Both the position numbers and the translations under genes were made by a program. This document shows positions 21,781-32,440 of a stretch of 64,000 nucleotides of DNA, piece by piece. The notes under the pieces are model-generated. The model was not told where the DNA came from and did not search any database. It worked only from the letters and a program-made list of their open reading frames with translations. Position 1 is the first letter of the stretch. Every line of letters starts with the position of its first letter. The DNA is from Mantis religiosa (lineage: Eukaryota; Arthropoda; Insecta; Mantodea; Mantidae), in assembly GCA_030765055.1 (NCBI GenBank), contig CM060957.1:197653835-197717834 (forward strand), in the 5' to 3' direction.

Positions 21781-23576
21781 TACCGATTCATATGTCTTTC
21801 TGGGGTTGTACTCTCTTCATTCATAGTTGTCTCTTGAACGTGCCCCGCCCCAATTTTTTTAAAACTATTTTGGTTTTGGTTAGTATGGTTGTGATTTTCC
21901 CCGAATGTTGGTCTTACTTCCTGTCTATTTACTTGCTTTTCTTCTATATGAGTCTTGTCAGGATCAACTTGACTATGAGTAGAATCAGAATTAAGGTTAT
22001 GAGCCTCAAATTCTGATAATAACTCAATCATATCAGTAAAGTCGACGGGCTTAGCCACAATTAGGTGGTTTCTAATGTGTGGTGGATAATGACGTATTAG
22101 CATATTCACGATCTCGGTCTCTGACATATCTCGATTCACAAGTTTGCTTTTGTTAGCAAGTTTTAGGAAATATTCAGTCATGGACACACCCTTCCTGAAC
22201 TCGAATTTACCAGTGGCCAGTTCGACTTTAATTCTTCTCTGTCTTTCTGGACCCCAGAACCTATTTATAAACACGTTCCTAAACATACTATACGTGTCAT
22301 GTGATGCTAATGTTAACCTCAGCCATTCTAAAGCATTTTTCTTCAAACACCTTTTAACAATCATCATCCTAAATTCATTTGGAATCTTTTCAATTTTAAA
22401 ATATTCTTCTAATTCCTTTAGAAATATTTTGGGATTGTCTCCCGATTCTTCTTCGAAAGTAGGTGGACTTATGTCATGCAACAAATAATTTGTACAATTT
22501 GTGTTACCTTGACTGTGTAACTGTGTATGTGTGTGCATGTTTTGTATTTGTCTATTGCCATTTACTTCACAATCAGGTGACAAAGATTCTGTATCGTCAC
22601 TCTCCAAATAATTCTCTAAGTTTTGTACAATATTACCTGAATTACCAGGTAAGTCAATACATGTAATATTCTTAGATTTTATTGCCCTCTGGTTCTCAGA
22701 AATTTTGCTTGCCTGTAATGCAATCACAACTTGATTCAGCTTGCTAATGTTTTCTTTCTCTCTCTCAAAACTTTCCTGTGCCAAATCTATTCTTGTAATC
22801 ATTTCACTATTCAACTTACTGACTTCATCATATTTAACTTTTAGTTCATCTTGTTGTGTTTGCACCTCAGTAGCAATTAGTTTAACATCATTTCTGATAC
22901 TATTTACCTCTCTTACAAAATTATTCTGTATTTCAATATTTTCCTCATGGTATTTCCGTGAATTATCTAATAAGACTACATCTATTTCTTGTCTTATTCT
23001 ATTCTCTAATTCCCCTATTTCCATTTTTTGTTTTTCTACAAATTCTACTTGTTGTTGCTTAAGGATTTCTGACTCCTTAGCCAATTCACTTCTTATATCT
23101 TTTACTACATTTTCCTGACTTATTTTCATTTCCTGAAACATCTCTTTTAACCTAGACATTCCTCCATCATGAGATTCTATTTTCTGTTTTAAAGATTTTA
23201 TGCCTTCTCTACACTCTTCTCTTCCCTTCTCAATTTCATTTCTTAGGTTACCTAAACCTTGATCTATCCTAGCTTCTAATTTCTCTGAACTTTGATCTAC
23301 TTTAGCATTTAAATTATCCATTTTAGCATCAAAATTACTCATCATTTTCTCTAACCTGTCTATTATCATTTCATTACCTTTACTCTGCATAATTTCTGTT
23401 CTACTTGTTCCTGCATCATCACTAATCATTCCTTCCACTACTTCCCTGACTTCTTGTATTTCTGCTCTCTTATCACTAACTAGTCTTTCCACTCCTTCCC
23501 CAACATTTTTATTCTTATTGTCTGTTAATTTTTTACCTTCCATTTTAGGTAATATTTTTCCCTTTCTTAATAACAT
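21780..23576 (-). CDS. gypsy Gag with long N-terminal coiled coil
   Basis: Intact 598-codon frame starting ATG at 23576, 176 bases from the LTR. Residues ~45-310 are heptad-like, rich in E, K, Q, L and I, with few prolines (DRLEKMMSNFDAKMDNLNAK, then LGNLRNEIEKG, then KQKMEIGELENRI), and should form an extended coiled coil. Residues ~370-515 are the gypsy capsid-type domain: PPTFEEESGDNPKIFLKELE, KRCLKKNALEWLRLTL, FINRFWGPERQRRI and the MTEYFLKLANKSK block. The C-terminus is polar (NHNHTNQNQNSFKK). Typical gypsy Gags are shorter; the extra length is the coiled coil. It ends at TAG 21780-21782, and a basic frame follows in another phase. Confidence 0.88.
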   Translation of the reverse strand: MLLRKGKILPKMEGKKLTDNKNKNVGEGVERLVSDKRAEIQEVREVVEGMISDDAGTSRTEIMQSKGNEMIIDRLEKMMSNFDAKMDNLNAKVDQSSEKLEARIDQGLGNLRNEIEKGREECREGIKSLKQKIESHDGGMSRLKEMFQEMKISQENVVKDIRSELAKESEILKQQQVEFVEKQKMEIGELENRIRQEIDVVLLDNSRKYHEENIEIQNNFVREVNSIRNDVKLIATEVQTQQDELKVKYDEVSKLNSEMITRIDLAQESFEREKENISKLNQVVIALQASKISENQRAIKSKNITCIDLPGNSGNIVQNLENYLESDDTESLSPDCEVNGNRQIQNMHTHTQLHSQGNTNCTNYLLHDISPPTFEEESGDNPKIFLKELEEYFKIEKIPNEFRMMIVKRCLKKNALEWLRLTLASHDTYSMFRNVFINRFWGPERQRRIKVELATGKFEFRKGVSMTEYFLKLANKSKLVNRDMSETEIVNMLIRHYPPHIRNHLIVAKPVDFTDMIELLSEFEAHNLNSDSTHSQVDPDKTHIEEKQVNRQEVRPTFGENHNHTNQNQNSFKKIGAGHVQETTMNEESTTPERHMNR

Positions 23577-23732
23577 AAAAAATGAAAATTATAATTTTGT
23601 CACTTTTTCTATTAATTATCTATTAAGATTTTTCCGTACTCACTTTTCTTCTTTCTTCTTTCTTGATTCGAAGTTACCTGTCCATTACACTATTTATTCT
23701 CCTGTGGTGTAATCCTCCTTCTGCCTATTCGA

Positions 23733-23750
23733 GTCCACGTTGGGGCGCCA
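23733..23750 (-). promoter_or_regulatory. Primer-binding site, lysine tRNA type
   Basis: Two bases inside the 5' LTR the minus strand reads TGGCGCCCCAACGTGG and then ACTCGAA. From memory this is the complement of the 3' end of insect tRNA-Lys(CUU), with one extra C and a small mismatch. It marks the minus-strand DNA priming site. Confidence 0.78.
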
Positions 23751-23752
23751 TT

Positions 23753-24651
23753 TGAGGCAGGGTTTATGTCGAATCGTACTGATGGATGACGAATTATGCC
23801 CCTCGTTGAGGTGACCATTTGGAACAGGGTTGAAGTGGTTTGGGTAGATTCCCAACGTCAATGGGTGATGGAGTAATTATATCCCTCGATGTGGCGACAT
23901 TTTGGTGGATGGAATAGATGGTTCTTGAAGTCCCAGCTTACCTCGGCGTGACTTCAGTCGGTTGAGCAAGATATCTTCTTTTACAGGGGTGGTACGGCGG
24001 AAGGAAATTTTACGTAAAATGAGTAATCATTTTTCTCTGTATTAAATAATGTAGAAACTTTTATTTCCTTACTTCAATCAACACCAGTTCGAACAAAATG
24101 TATGATACAACATTTATAACACTATTCTTACACAAGATTCACTTGATGTGACGCGTTTATATCTGGATGCGTGCAAGAATCAAAAGTTTTATACGGTTGT
24201 TCACTACCGTGTATAATAATTAAATTGTGTGTCTTCTAGTGATGATATTTAATGTAAAGATTATCTAGTTATACCCGATGATTGTTATGAGAATAGACTT
24301 ATATTCTTCCGCACACAACAGCGTTTAAGAAGAGAATTTTACATCCGTTCACGGTGACTGTTAGGAGAAGAATCACCAGTTCATCTTCTTCTACACATTA
24401 GCATTTCGCTAATAGTTCGACCCCCCTAGAGGAATATTGAATATCCTCCATGGCAACGTAAAATCTTTTATATCTGATTGGTCCACGTTTTACGATATAC
24501 GCGTCACACCAATCCCAAATAAGTTTGTTATTCAACACTTTTGTGACGTCATTTCCACTTACATAGCTTCTCTGTGCATAACTCACTCTACTTAACCTCA
24601 CATAATACAATATTTGAAACTCTTTGGGGACAACATAAAATAACTGTTTCA
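23753..24651 (-). repeat. 5' LTR of the gypsy element
   Basis: An 899-bp LTR, about 98.8% like the 3' copy by my count. The target duplication atgt follows at 24652-24655. The minus-strand frame 24787-24398 starts in flanking DNA and runs into the LTR, so only its last 70 codons are LTR sequence. Confidence 0.92.
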
Positions 24652-24655
24652 ATGT

Positions 24656-26094
24656 TTGGTAGTGGTGATAAAAGAGACGTTTTGATGTATGTTGGTGGTA
24701 GTTATAATTATTTATGTTGATTTGGTGAAGTTGTTTTGTGTATGAAGTGTTCAAATGAACAAAAGAAACTGATTGTGTTAGCCTCATTGTCCTGAACGAC
24801 TTTCACAAATCTTGTTAGAACAAGTCTCTTCTTACATGTCCATGTTTCAGTGAATGTCGGAAGAATATGATCTAAGTTTTTAATCAAATTTTTCTTTCCA
24901 ATGTAGCATAAAGCATTGTGTCGTATTTAACTCTGTCCGCATTGCCATCTCTGGTAGAGTTATAATGGTCAGGGCTACATGGATTACGTCCATGAAGGTC
25001 TGGTACAACAGCTACTCTCGTATTTAAAAAGTTTTTAGTGGATGTGCGAAAGTTAACAAATGTAGAATATCTTGTTTTTCCAGACGTGATGTAACAGTAC
25101 TTGGTAAAGGTGCACTTTAACGGCGTAGCAATATGGTGGGCGTGAGTTCATGGCTCGAGCGTTGCCAACATCCAAAACATGCTATCGCGGAAGATACCAA
25201 CACTACATAAGCAAACAAGCGATACTTATTGATGATAGTAAGTTGCACATTCGTGCATGTGAGTAGTTATTAAGCTTCTGTGGATATTCCACCAGTGATT
25301 TTGTCCTCTACTTACACCTCAATATGTGATATTTTTCGTAGGCGTCCTCGCACAACAAACATTTGTACTTCACATGCAGTTATGTACATTTTCTGATTGC
25401 ACACTTTAAAATGGAAGCCATGTACTACCATTCTAGTTATGAGGTGCCTTAGTTGGTAGTGTGTGCCTTTCCAGTTCTGGTTGGTCATAGCTTCTGTGTA
25501 GTAAAAGTCTTTGCATATTTCTTCCCTTTGCTGTCGCAGACTTCCAATCGCTTGACGCAGCTGTTTGTGGCCCTTAGTATTAGTTGATATCCTATATCTT
25601 CTATGAGGAAGCTTTCTCCTGTTAGGACAAAACTAGCGATACTGTAATACATAACGAAACTGAGACAGTGTAACATTGCTTACCCAATCCAGTCTCAACG
25701 GCTTCATGCTAATAATGATAAAAAATTGGTTATTTTTAGTATTATTATTGTTGCAATTATTATTGTTGCTATTTATTTATTAGGTATTATTATTTAAAAA
25801 CTAAAAAATTGTAGTGCATAGGTTTCGGAATATTAAATATTTCTTGTAGTTAAACATTTCCCTGTATTCGCATTTCAGTATTGTTAGTTTATAATAAGAA
25901 ATAGAAAATTTGTTGGTATTTATTCTCTGTGTTCACATATTCCAGAGCTTTGCAGTTGGCAACAACTTGTTTCTGTGACGTCATTCCATCCCAAGATAAC
26001 TGTATGGCATTAACGATCACCTTTACGCAGTAATTTTATGTTAGGTTCCCTAGAATTCATGTTCCTGATTTGTTATTCAAAAACCTGCAACAGC
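24656..26094. other. No gene recognised
   Basis: Flank of the gypsy insertion. There is a 63-codon minus frame at 25485-25676 with no family resemblance. Around 25140 the DNA is briefly GC-richer. A TTATTATTG-type low-complexity patch lies at 25720-25790. Confidence 0.4.
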
Positions 26095-26345
26095 AATCCT
26101 ACATATGACATGGTTTACTGTCTTCACAACGTCAGTTTGCTGGTTGTGTGACAGGTTTCTCAACTGCTAACCTCTACTCCATACACAGTTACTCAGGTAA
26201 CTTTAACATCTTTAAAATGCACATTATTTTCACTTTGTTGGTAACAGTGTTTTGTCTTATGTATTTCTGGACTGATGTATATTGCAAATTTTCCCATTTC
26301 AAGTGTCAACAAAACATTGTGTTTAGCTAAGTGCTTTAAACTAAA
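26095..26345 (-). repeat. Dispersed repeat R2, copy C (inverted)
   Basis: The reverse complement of this stretch aligns with 14670-14830 and, in its core, with 10528-10640. The frame 26148-26330 (+) is the counterpart of the minus-strand frame in copy B. Confidence 0.6.
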
Positions 26346-27392
26346 AATACGTAAATGACTAACTCAGACTTTGAGAACATAGTGATCCACAGTAAACCAC
26401 TAGGAAATGAAATTTGTATATTCGGCCATGGATTAGGCTTAAATTGCTTAAATTGGGCTTAGGTTGCTAAGAGACTCAATCTTAAGTGTTCTGGTTTAGT
26501 ATATTATACATGGAGGGGTGCATCCCTAAAGATATACATTATAATGGTTCTGGTTTACATAAGGAGAGTGGAGACAACTTCGTCTATGGCTTCTACTAGC
26601 AACAGGAAGGCTGTGAAATAAATAGCTGATGCTAAATGTGCCAATCTTAAATTCTCAATCTAATGGCATTTGAAAATATACAGACCAGAAATTGTTTCTT
26701 CTTTTACTTTTTATTTGCTGCTTCATCCTATACTGTGATGCTCTACACAATTAATATACTCTACCAGGTTTCTGATTATGACAGTGTTGTAAAGTTATAT
26801 AACATCTCATGATATAATGCTTGAACATTTTGCGGAATGTCTCTTGATGGTTTTGTAAGATATTGTTGCAACAATAGCACCTGGCATTGTTCTAGATCTG
26901 AAATCTAGGTTCAATTTCCAACCTAAAATGGTGCCTGTTTGAGTTACGGTCCGATACCATTATGATATGGTGTTGATCTGATTGAAGGTTGTTTTTGATT
27001 GGCTGTGTAGATGTTTGAATGTTTCAGTCGTGTGGATAGTAGCACTTTCTCTGTAGAACCATTGCACAAGTCTAACATTCAACATAAATTCTTGCAGATG
27101 ACATAGCCAGGTGCGGCTCTGGGCAAATTGATTAGGTGACTCAGGAATTCGACTAACCTTAATTTGTAAAATCATTAATACTGTCATATGATCAATGCAA
27201 CAAGTTTAAAGTAGACTAATGATTGTGTACAAAATTGTAATAGGGACAGTATTAAGTGGCTGATAAACTTCGAGCAGGAGGGAAAACGGAAAACAAAATT
27301 TACAATACTGAAATAAAAACAAAAGAAAGGTGCTAATGCCTACTGCTTCACTTATTAGTTAATTAAAATAAGACTCATCTTACTGCTTATGT
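26346..27392. other. No gene recognised
   Basis: Includes a 75-codon minus frame (26960-27187: PESPNQFAQSRTWLCHLQEF and KTTFNQINTIS). It looks less random than its neighbours but matches no family I know. The rest is A/T-rich. Confidence 0.35.
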
Positions 27393-27870
27393 ATCAAGTC
27401 AATTTTTCTGTTTTTCATCCTCATAAAAGCTTCTATGATGTCTTCGTAGAAGGGGCGAGTTTTCATCAGTTCAATGTGTATGTTCTTGTGAATGTAACTT
27501 GTAGTCAACGATGTTGATCTGCTATTGCCTAAGCTGTTTGGGAGATAAGTTTCTATTCTCTTTACGCATGAAAGACTTCATTCTGCAGAACAACTAGTGG
27601 ACGGTATTCTAAGAACGAGGCCAGTAGTGCTGTTTTGTATAATAGTTACTTCTGCACAGTCATTTATGCTCATACCAGTGAGTCTTAAATTTCCCGGTGT
27701 ACTTTGAAGATGCTCCGCCACAAAGTTTTTCTAAAGATGCCACTGGTATTGGCCTACGTACATTTACCACGTCACGTTTGTCATTTTTCCATAAAGAAAA
27801 GAATGTTTGGAGAATGGAGCACACCAAATAATGTGTTGCATTCATTGCAAGTCCCTTAAATAACAATAAT
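27393..27870 (-). pseudogene. hAT-type transposase C-terminal remnant
   Basis: Reading the minus strand from about 27605, one frame gives STSCSAE, a TGA, then SLSCVKRIETYLPNSLGNSR, STSLTTSYIHKNIHIEL, and ends MRMKNRKIDLI. This is the C-terminal dimerisation region of hAT/ZMYM1-like transposases ('SCERSFSxLxRIKTxLRxxMxxxRLxxLxxxxIHxDI', recall). Only the one stop interrupts these ~70 codons. The 69-codon frame upstream on the same strand (27660-27866, IPVASLEKLCGG) may be more of the same element but shows no firm motif. Confidence 0.65.
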
Positions 27871-28429
27871 CAAACAGTTCTCGTATCACACAATAATCAT
27901 TGGTCACACAGAAAAAAAATTATGGTTCATTTTCACACTAGATGCAAACTGATAATAAACAGTAGCATTTGAGCACACTAGTACAACACGCGGGGTATGC
28001 TTTGAGAGAGTTACTACTTCTTTAGGTCACACAGTGCTTCTTGAACATGAAACATTCAAATGAAAGCTTTGATGTGAGTCTCTTACCTTTTTTCCCTGGC
28101 CTAAAAATGGCAACAAAATGTTATAGCGATGACTTCACCCTCTCCCGTATCAATGAATTGTCTATTTTACTCATTACTATTCAGGGAACAGGGAGAAGAG
28201 ACTGAAGTACAGTCTCCAACAAATTAAATAGAATAGTTCCTGAAAAGTTTCTCATTTACACACAATAAGTTAACACAGAGTTAAGAAAGTATATCTCGTC
28301 TTAAAGAGTTTGAAGTTTTAGTATTATGATAAGAAGTATTATCTATAACTAGCACCAACTTAGGTGGTAAATTTCGATTTTACATTTTACATAGCTATAT
28401 AACATAATTTGCAGTATTCATTTGTTCAT
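27871..28429. other. No gene recognised
   Basis: Anonymous A/T-rich DNA between two transposase-derived remnants on the minus strand. It could be decayed internal sequence of either. Confidence 0.35.
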
Positions 28430-29223
28430 GAAAGTATCCAGTTTTTTGTTCTGATTTAAAACTATTTCTTGCACACATTTTCTTGTCTTGGGAAAATGAC
28501 AAGGATCACCATTTGACAGCTAACGTTCCCATAATGAGAACATATTTTCAAAAGCTTCAATACTACAAAGCATATCTGTGATTAATTTGTTTTTCCCTTC
28601 AAGTGAAGCATTCACAGTTATCAAAGGTTTACTTATATCGGCCATAAATGCAAGATCACATTTCCACTTAACATTCGTGAGCTCTTCAATAGGTTATCCA
28701 CACATTCCCATGAACAAACATAACTCAGACAATAATTAAAAAATCTGCTTTAAACCTTACCTTGAATGAGTCACCTAACTGCTGTATGATATGGTATATC
28801 TCCATACTCATGCTCTAAAACTTCTAAGCAGCTTTCAAATTGTGTTTTAGACTGTGGGACCTAAGTTTGTTTACAATCTTCACAACCAGCCTCATTACAT
28901 TGTTTACATTCAGTGTTTTAGCACATAAGTTTTCCTGATAGACTATGCAATGAACTGATGTTATCTCTTTTTAGTTTATTTTTCAGGAGGGTCACAAATC
29001 CTTTGTGCGAACCAACCATAGCCAAGTATTAAAATATTAAAAAAGTATTAAATGTATTAAAATGTTGCTGAAGAGAAAATCGTTTCAGCACTTGAAATTT
29101 TTTATGGCAAATTAAACAAATAGCACCACCGCTGCTTTCCATGAAGAAGTACATAGCTTCCCATTCAGGATTGAAATAATGTGTTGGCGTGGGTGCACTT
29201 CGCTTTAATGAGTGCCTTTCCAT
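28430..29223 (-). pseudogene. Decayed GTF2IRD2/ZBED-like (hAT-derived) gene fragment
   Basis: The minus frame 29223-29029 has the N-terminal zinc-binding block PTHYFNPEWEAMYFFMES followed by GGAICLICHKKFQVLKRFSL and QQHF (CxxC...H). It is the pattern of GTF2IRD2-like, hAT-derived proteins. Further down, in changing frames, come SSLHSLSGKL, LRSHSLKHNLKAALEVLEHE, YGDIPYHTAVR (normally 'YHTAVRWLSRGKVL', and RW-L is replaced by a stop here), GKV-SRFF, KPLITVNASLEGKNKLITDM and ENMFSLWER. The order is collinear with the family over ~750 bases. Many stops and shifts make it a fossil. Confidence 0.7.
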
Positions 29224-30482
29224 ATCATACTGTCACTGAAGTATGGACCGCCACTGTTACTGAAGGCAAACCTTGCGAAGCATGCACTGAGGCAGCACGG
29301 TGCTTGTAGCACAGCACATACACTGCAGCAAGAGAGTTTGCTGTGGCTGGCATAGTACATCATGTAACAAGAGTGATAAGTTGACAAATAGAGCTGAGAG
29401 GAGACAGAAGAGAAGGAAGGTTTTCCAACACATTTATTTTCAACTAAACAAAAAAGTAGGAAGAAAATCCTGTATTGTGTTGGCAACATGAGTTGGTGTG
29501 GAATACACAGCTTCTGCAAATCATATCTGTAGTGATGGTAACCTGCAAAACATTCTGCCCCTCCTAGCACTCCTCTCTTCCCACATTTGTTACGGTCACC
29601 TTGGCCATTTAATAACGAATCAGTAGTGGGAAGTAAGCTAGCTGCATTAACAATGCATGGATGCCAAGAGGGCGGTTCCATTACAAAATGTAATTTAGAG
29701 AATGTTCATAAATTAAAATGAAATGCTAGATGACAAAACATAACCATGTAAGTTATTTAAAAACAAATAGGCGAATTGACAAATCAAACGCATCAAGAGA
29801 AAACCATCCCTGGGTATAACAAATGCCGAGCTGAAGGTTTAAAAGGAAGTTTAGTCTACCTAGTAATTTCAAATAAAAGTGAACAAACTCAACTAAACAC
29901 ATCTGTAGATGATGGTATCCGACCATGGAAGTCAGAATTAGTATTTTTATAATGTTTCCTTCAACACGTCATACATTTATGTCTTGTGCATTATAATACT
30001 AGTAGTTTGGTATCTTTATTGTTTTTGTATCTTATATTATGTATTATCATTGAACATTCAGAATCCATCACCATTTCAAACAATAACCTCAGAAATGATT
30101 GTTGCAATTTAGTGTTTATTTATGGAGATTATTTAACTGCATTGGTTCTCAGCGTCTCTTTCTATATTGGGTATGAAAGACTGCTTAATTTTGTTCAGAG
30201 GCGTCGTTATCATGCTTGGGGTTGTCTGACGGCTGGAACTGTACAAACAGTTTTACTTCCGTTCTGAAGGCAACCACATTAAGAATTGTTATGCCCTTAG
30301 CCAGGTTTGTACTAGAGACTAGCCTAGACCATGGAGGATGGTCTAGGACCTCAGGACTGCAGGACAATATAATGCAAATTACCATTGCATGCAGTCTGAG
30401 CTAAGTATTGGAAACTGACCTAATTGTGGTGTTAATAAATATCTCAGTATAATACAGGGAGTGAGTGTATGAGAATGACTTT
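29224..30482. other. No gene recognised
   Basis: Contains a 158-codon minus frame (29205-29681) that is Cys- and Ser-rich and does not resemble a known protein. I regard it as chance or decayed repeat. Also frames at 29986-30267 (+) and 30185-30385 (-) without recognisable motifs. Confidence 0.35.
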
Positions 30483-30640
30483 AAATCTTTCTGGAACATT
30501 TTATATTAAATTGTTTGAGGTCGAATGGAAGATTACTGTAACTTTTTATTGTAGAAGAGTAATATACTGTTTGGAACAGTTGTAAGTTATTTTCCAGTCT
30601 ATGCAGATTGCCTGCATTTCCCTTGCTGTATTCATGCAGA
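30483..30640 (-). repeat. LINE 3'-end fragment (copy C, inverted)
   Basis: Minus strand reads LQLFQTVYYSSTIKSYSNLP and FDLKQFNIKC, the same LINE C-terminal tail as 9868-9990 and 15640-15700. The whole minus frame is 30481-30819; only the last third shows the LINE motif. Confidence 0.6.
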
Positions 30641-31503
30641 GATGGAAGGTAGCTTAACTGAGAATATATGTATATACCAGTAACAATAAACCTTAAACAA
30701 GGACTACAGGAAATTAGGTACATTTTTCTGTTGCAAAGTTTTCCCGATACGCCTTCTCGCTTTGCCATGTAGTATACACATCGTTTTTCCAAATAGAGCA
30801 ATTTGAAAATGTCCACCACAGACGCATATATTGCATAAAACCTGTTACTTTTACGTTTATAGTATACTTTGTATAAGATTTCACCAATTCTATAGTAATT
30901 ACCATATCATACTTTTATTCAGTAATTGTTTCATACCAAAATCAAGATAAGTTAGCTAAGGTAAAGTTTAGTTCATTATTTTTTAAATAAGCTCAGTTCT
31001 GGTTATGTCAAGTTATGTTCGGCTTACCTTTTCGTTTATATAATCATACATTATGGTACATGGAAAGGAATTAAGTGACAACTACAGTGAGAAATCAGCT
31101 TTATTATTTGGCATTGGAAATCGAAATTTTATCCCAAATATAACAGTATTATTGTCATTTTGATATATGAACATATTTCGTTTTACAAATTATGTGAAAC
31201 TCTTTTTACAAACGGGGAGAGTGTACAGATGACCACCCACCTTGAAGACCACATGCAGTTGGTTGCACTGGTCCGGTTATGCTCATTTAAACAAATTCTG
31301 TAAGTTGACTACTGTAGTGGATCTTTATATGTTAGTATTTGGAGAAGGTCTCTTCAAACTGTTTTGAGTATGTTCTTGAGTAAGAGGACTCATACAATAA
31401 ACTTGTCGTTAACTGTCCACTACACAAAACACAGCTGTACACATTCTAGCAATCGCTCAGTATTGTGTCGTTTTGTATTTTTCTTCATGCACAACAGATA
31501 TAT
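30641..31503. other. No gene recognised
   Basis: Anonymous DNA up to the solo LTR. Nothing supported on either strand. Confidence 0.4.
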
Positions 31504-31889
31504 TGTGACCTTGGTGGGTTCGTGAAATAAAAAAATGTTCAATTACACCACTCAAAATGTTCTTTATTTCCACCTTATTCCAAGGTCACAATTAAAATTC
31601 GTAATGTACACAATTACAACTAAGGCAGTTCGTCTTTCCACGTACACTGGGCGCTCCTTACGCACCGCACGCCACAACTCACTCAACTGCCCGTCGCCTC
31701 GCTGGTATTGATCGGCCCGATGTTTCCCGAGACTTCCTTTTATGGAGGGGGAAAACATTCTCGAAGCTTTGTGCTCCTTTGTGCGGCAGGAGGAGGGGTA
31801 AACGAAGACTCAGCTACCCCTGTAGTCTCCCCTCCCTCCGCCTGCCTTCATTTATTGATCGGCATCGCGAGTTTTCCGCTTGTGTAACA
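31504..31889 (-). repeat. Solo LTR of a second gypsy family, with 4-bp target duplication
   Basis: 386 bp, related throughout to the LTR at 40551-40943 but inverted. Shared words (minus strand) are tgttacrcaagcgg, gatcaataaatgaagg, gagtcttcgttt, cttcgagaatgttttccccc, aggagcgc and ggaaataaagaacattttga. The flanks repeat ATAT (31500-31503 and 31890-31893), so this is a clean LTR-LTR recombination product and not a fragment. The AATAAA in ggaaataaagaac is the likely polyadenylation signal of the LTR. Confidence 0.85.
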
Positions 31890-32169
31890 ATATTGAGTAG
31901 GTTTCTAAATTATTCTCTAAAAAAACCAGTGCCCCCACAGTTGTACTTCTTTTTTTCCCCTCATATTTGGCTCGCTGTTTTCAATTGTTGACCTCCTGTC
32001 CTCCAATTTGCTTTTTATTGTGGAACCATCAGAGTAAGCAAACTTCTCTGGAGAAGAAAGACGAGTCTAATACCTGATTCATTCTCTAGGTGTGTGTGTT
32101 GTGGTTGATGTCATGAAAGCCAGTGCATAACATAAAGCCAATACAGTATATTTATGTATGATTTCACCA
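31890..32169. other. No gene recognised
   Basis: Short anonymous flank right of the solo LTR. Confidence 0.4.
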
Positions 32170-32310
32170 AAAGATGTTTAGACTTAACACAAGTTTAACA
32201 ATAGTTATAACAAAAATTACATTTCAGCAACAAGTGTTTGCTTAACAGCCGTGTTAGCTCTTGTTAAACTAAAACCATATTTCTGTTGTTAAGTCTTTAA
32301 CAATTAAAAA
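32170..32310 (+). repeat. Short dispersed repeat (MITE-like), copy 1
   Basis: Aligns with the reverse complement of 45950-46080 (cacaagttta, acaatagttata, acaagtgtt, cttgttaaactaa, ctgttgttaag). It is rich in TTAAC/GTTAA words in both orientations, so it may itself be an inverted-repeat element. It lies next to the Myb/SANT-like fragment. Confidence 0.5.
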
Positions 32311-32440
32311 TGGGCAAGATGGAGGGCTTGAATGCAGCTTTTGATGTTGATTTTCTATATTTAAGACTGCCTAAATGGCTTTTATATTCGAGTACAGCCT
32401 AAAATGTATCTGAGGAAGTATCATATTGCAATCATTTTTC

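Larger units (their letters stand above)
16835..24655 (-). mobile_element. Nearly complete Ty3/gypsy LTR retrotransposon with 4-bp target duplication
   Basis: Two LTRs in the same orientation, 16839-17736 and 23753-24651, bound an internal region with gag, an RG-rich nucleocapsid-like frame, protease, RT, RNase H and integrase, in that order on the minus strand. The order PR-RT-RH-IN defines Ty3/gypsy. Both outer ends obey TG...CA, and the 4-bp duplication atgt lies at 16835-16838 and 24652-24655. The LTRs differ at about 11 positions that I could count in ~899, so the insertion is young compared with everything around it. The primer site (23733-23750) and polypurine tract (17737-17749) are present. 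Defects seen are an in-frame TGA in integrase and frame changes between the gag, PR and RT frames. No env-like frame was seen. Annotated as a resident element, not a virus. Confidence 0.93.

Noticed and set aside
26148..26330. Independent small secreted or membrane protein
   Set aside because: The frame lies within repeat R2, and its counterpart in copy B lies on the corresponding strand. Better treated as part of the repeat.
29205..29681. 158-codon minus frame
   Set aside because: Cys/Ser-rich composition, no domain, overlaps the start of the GTF2IRD2-like fossil. Most likely chance or decayed repeat.
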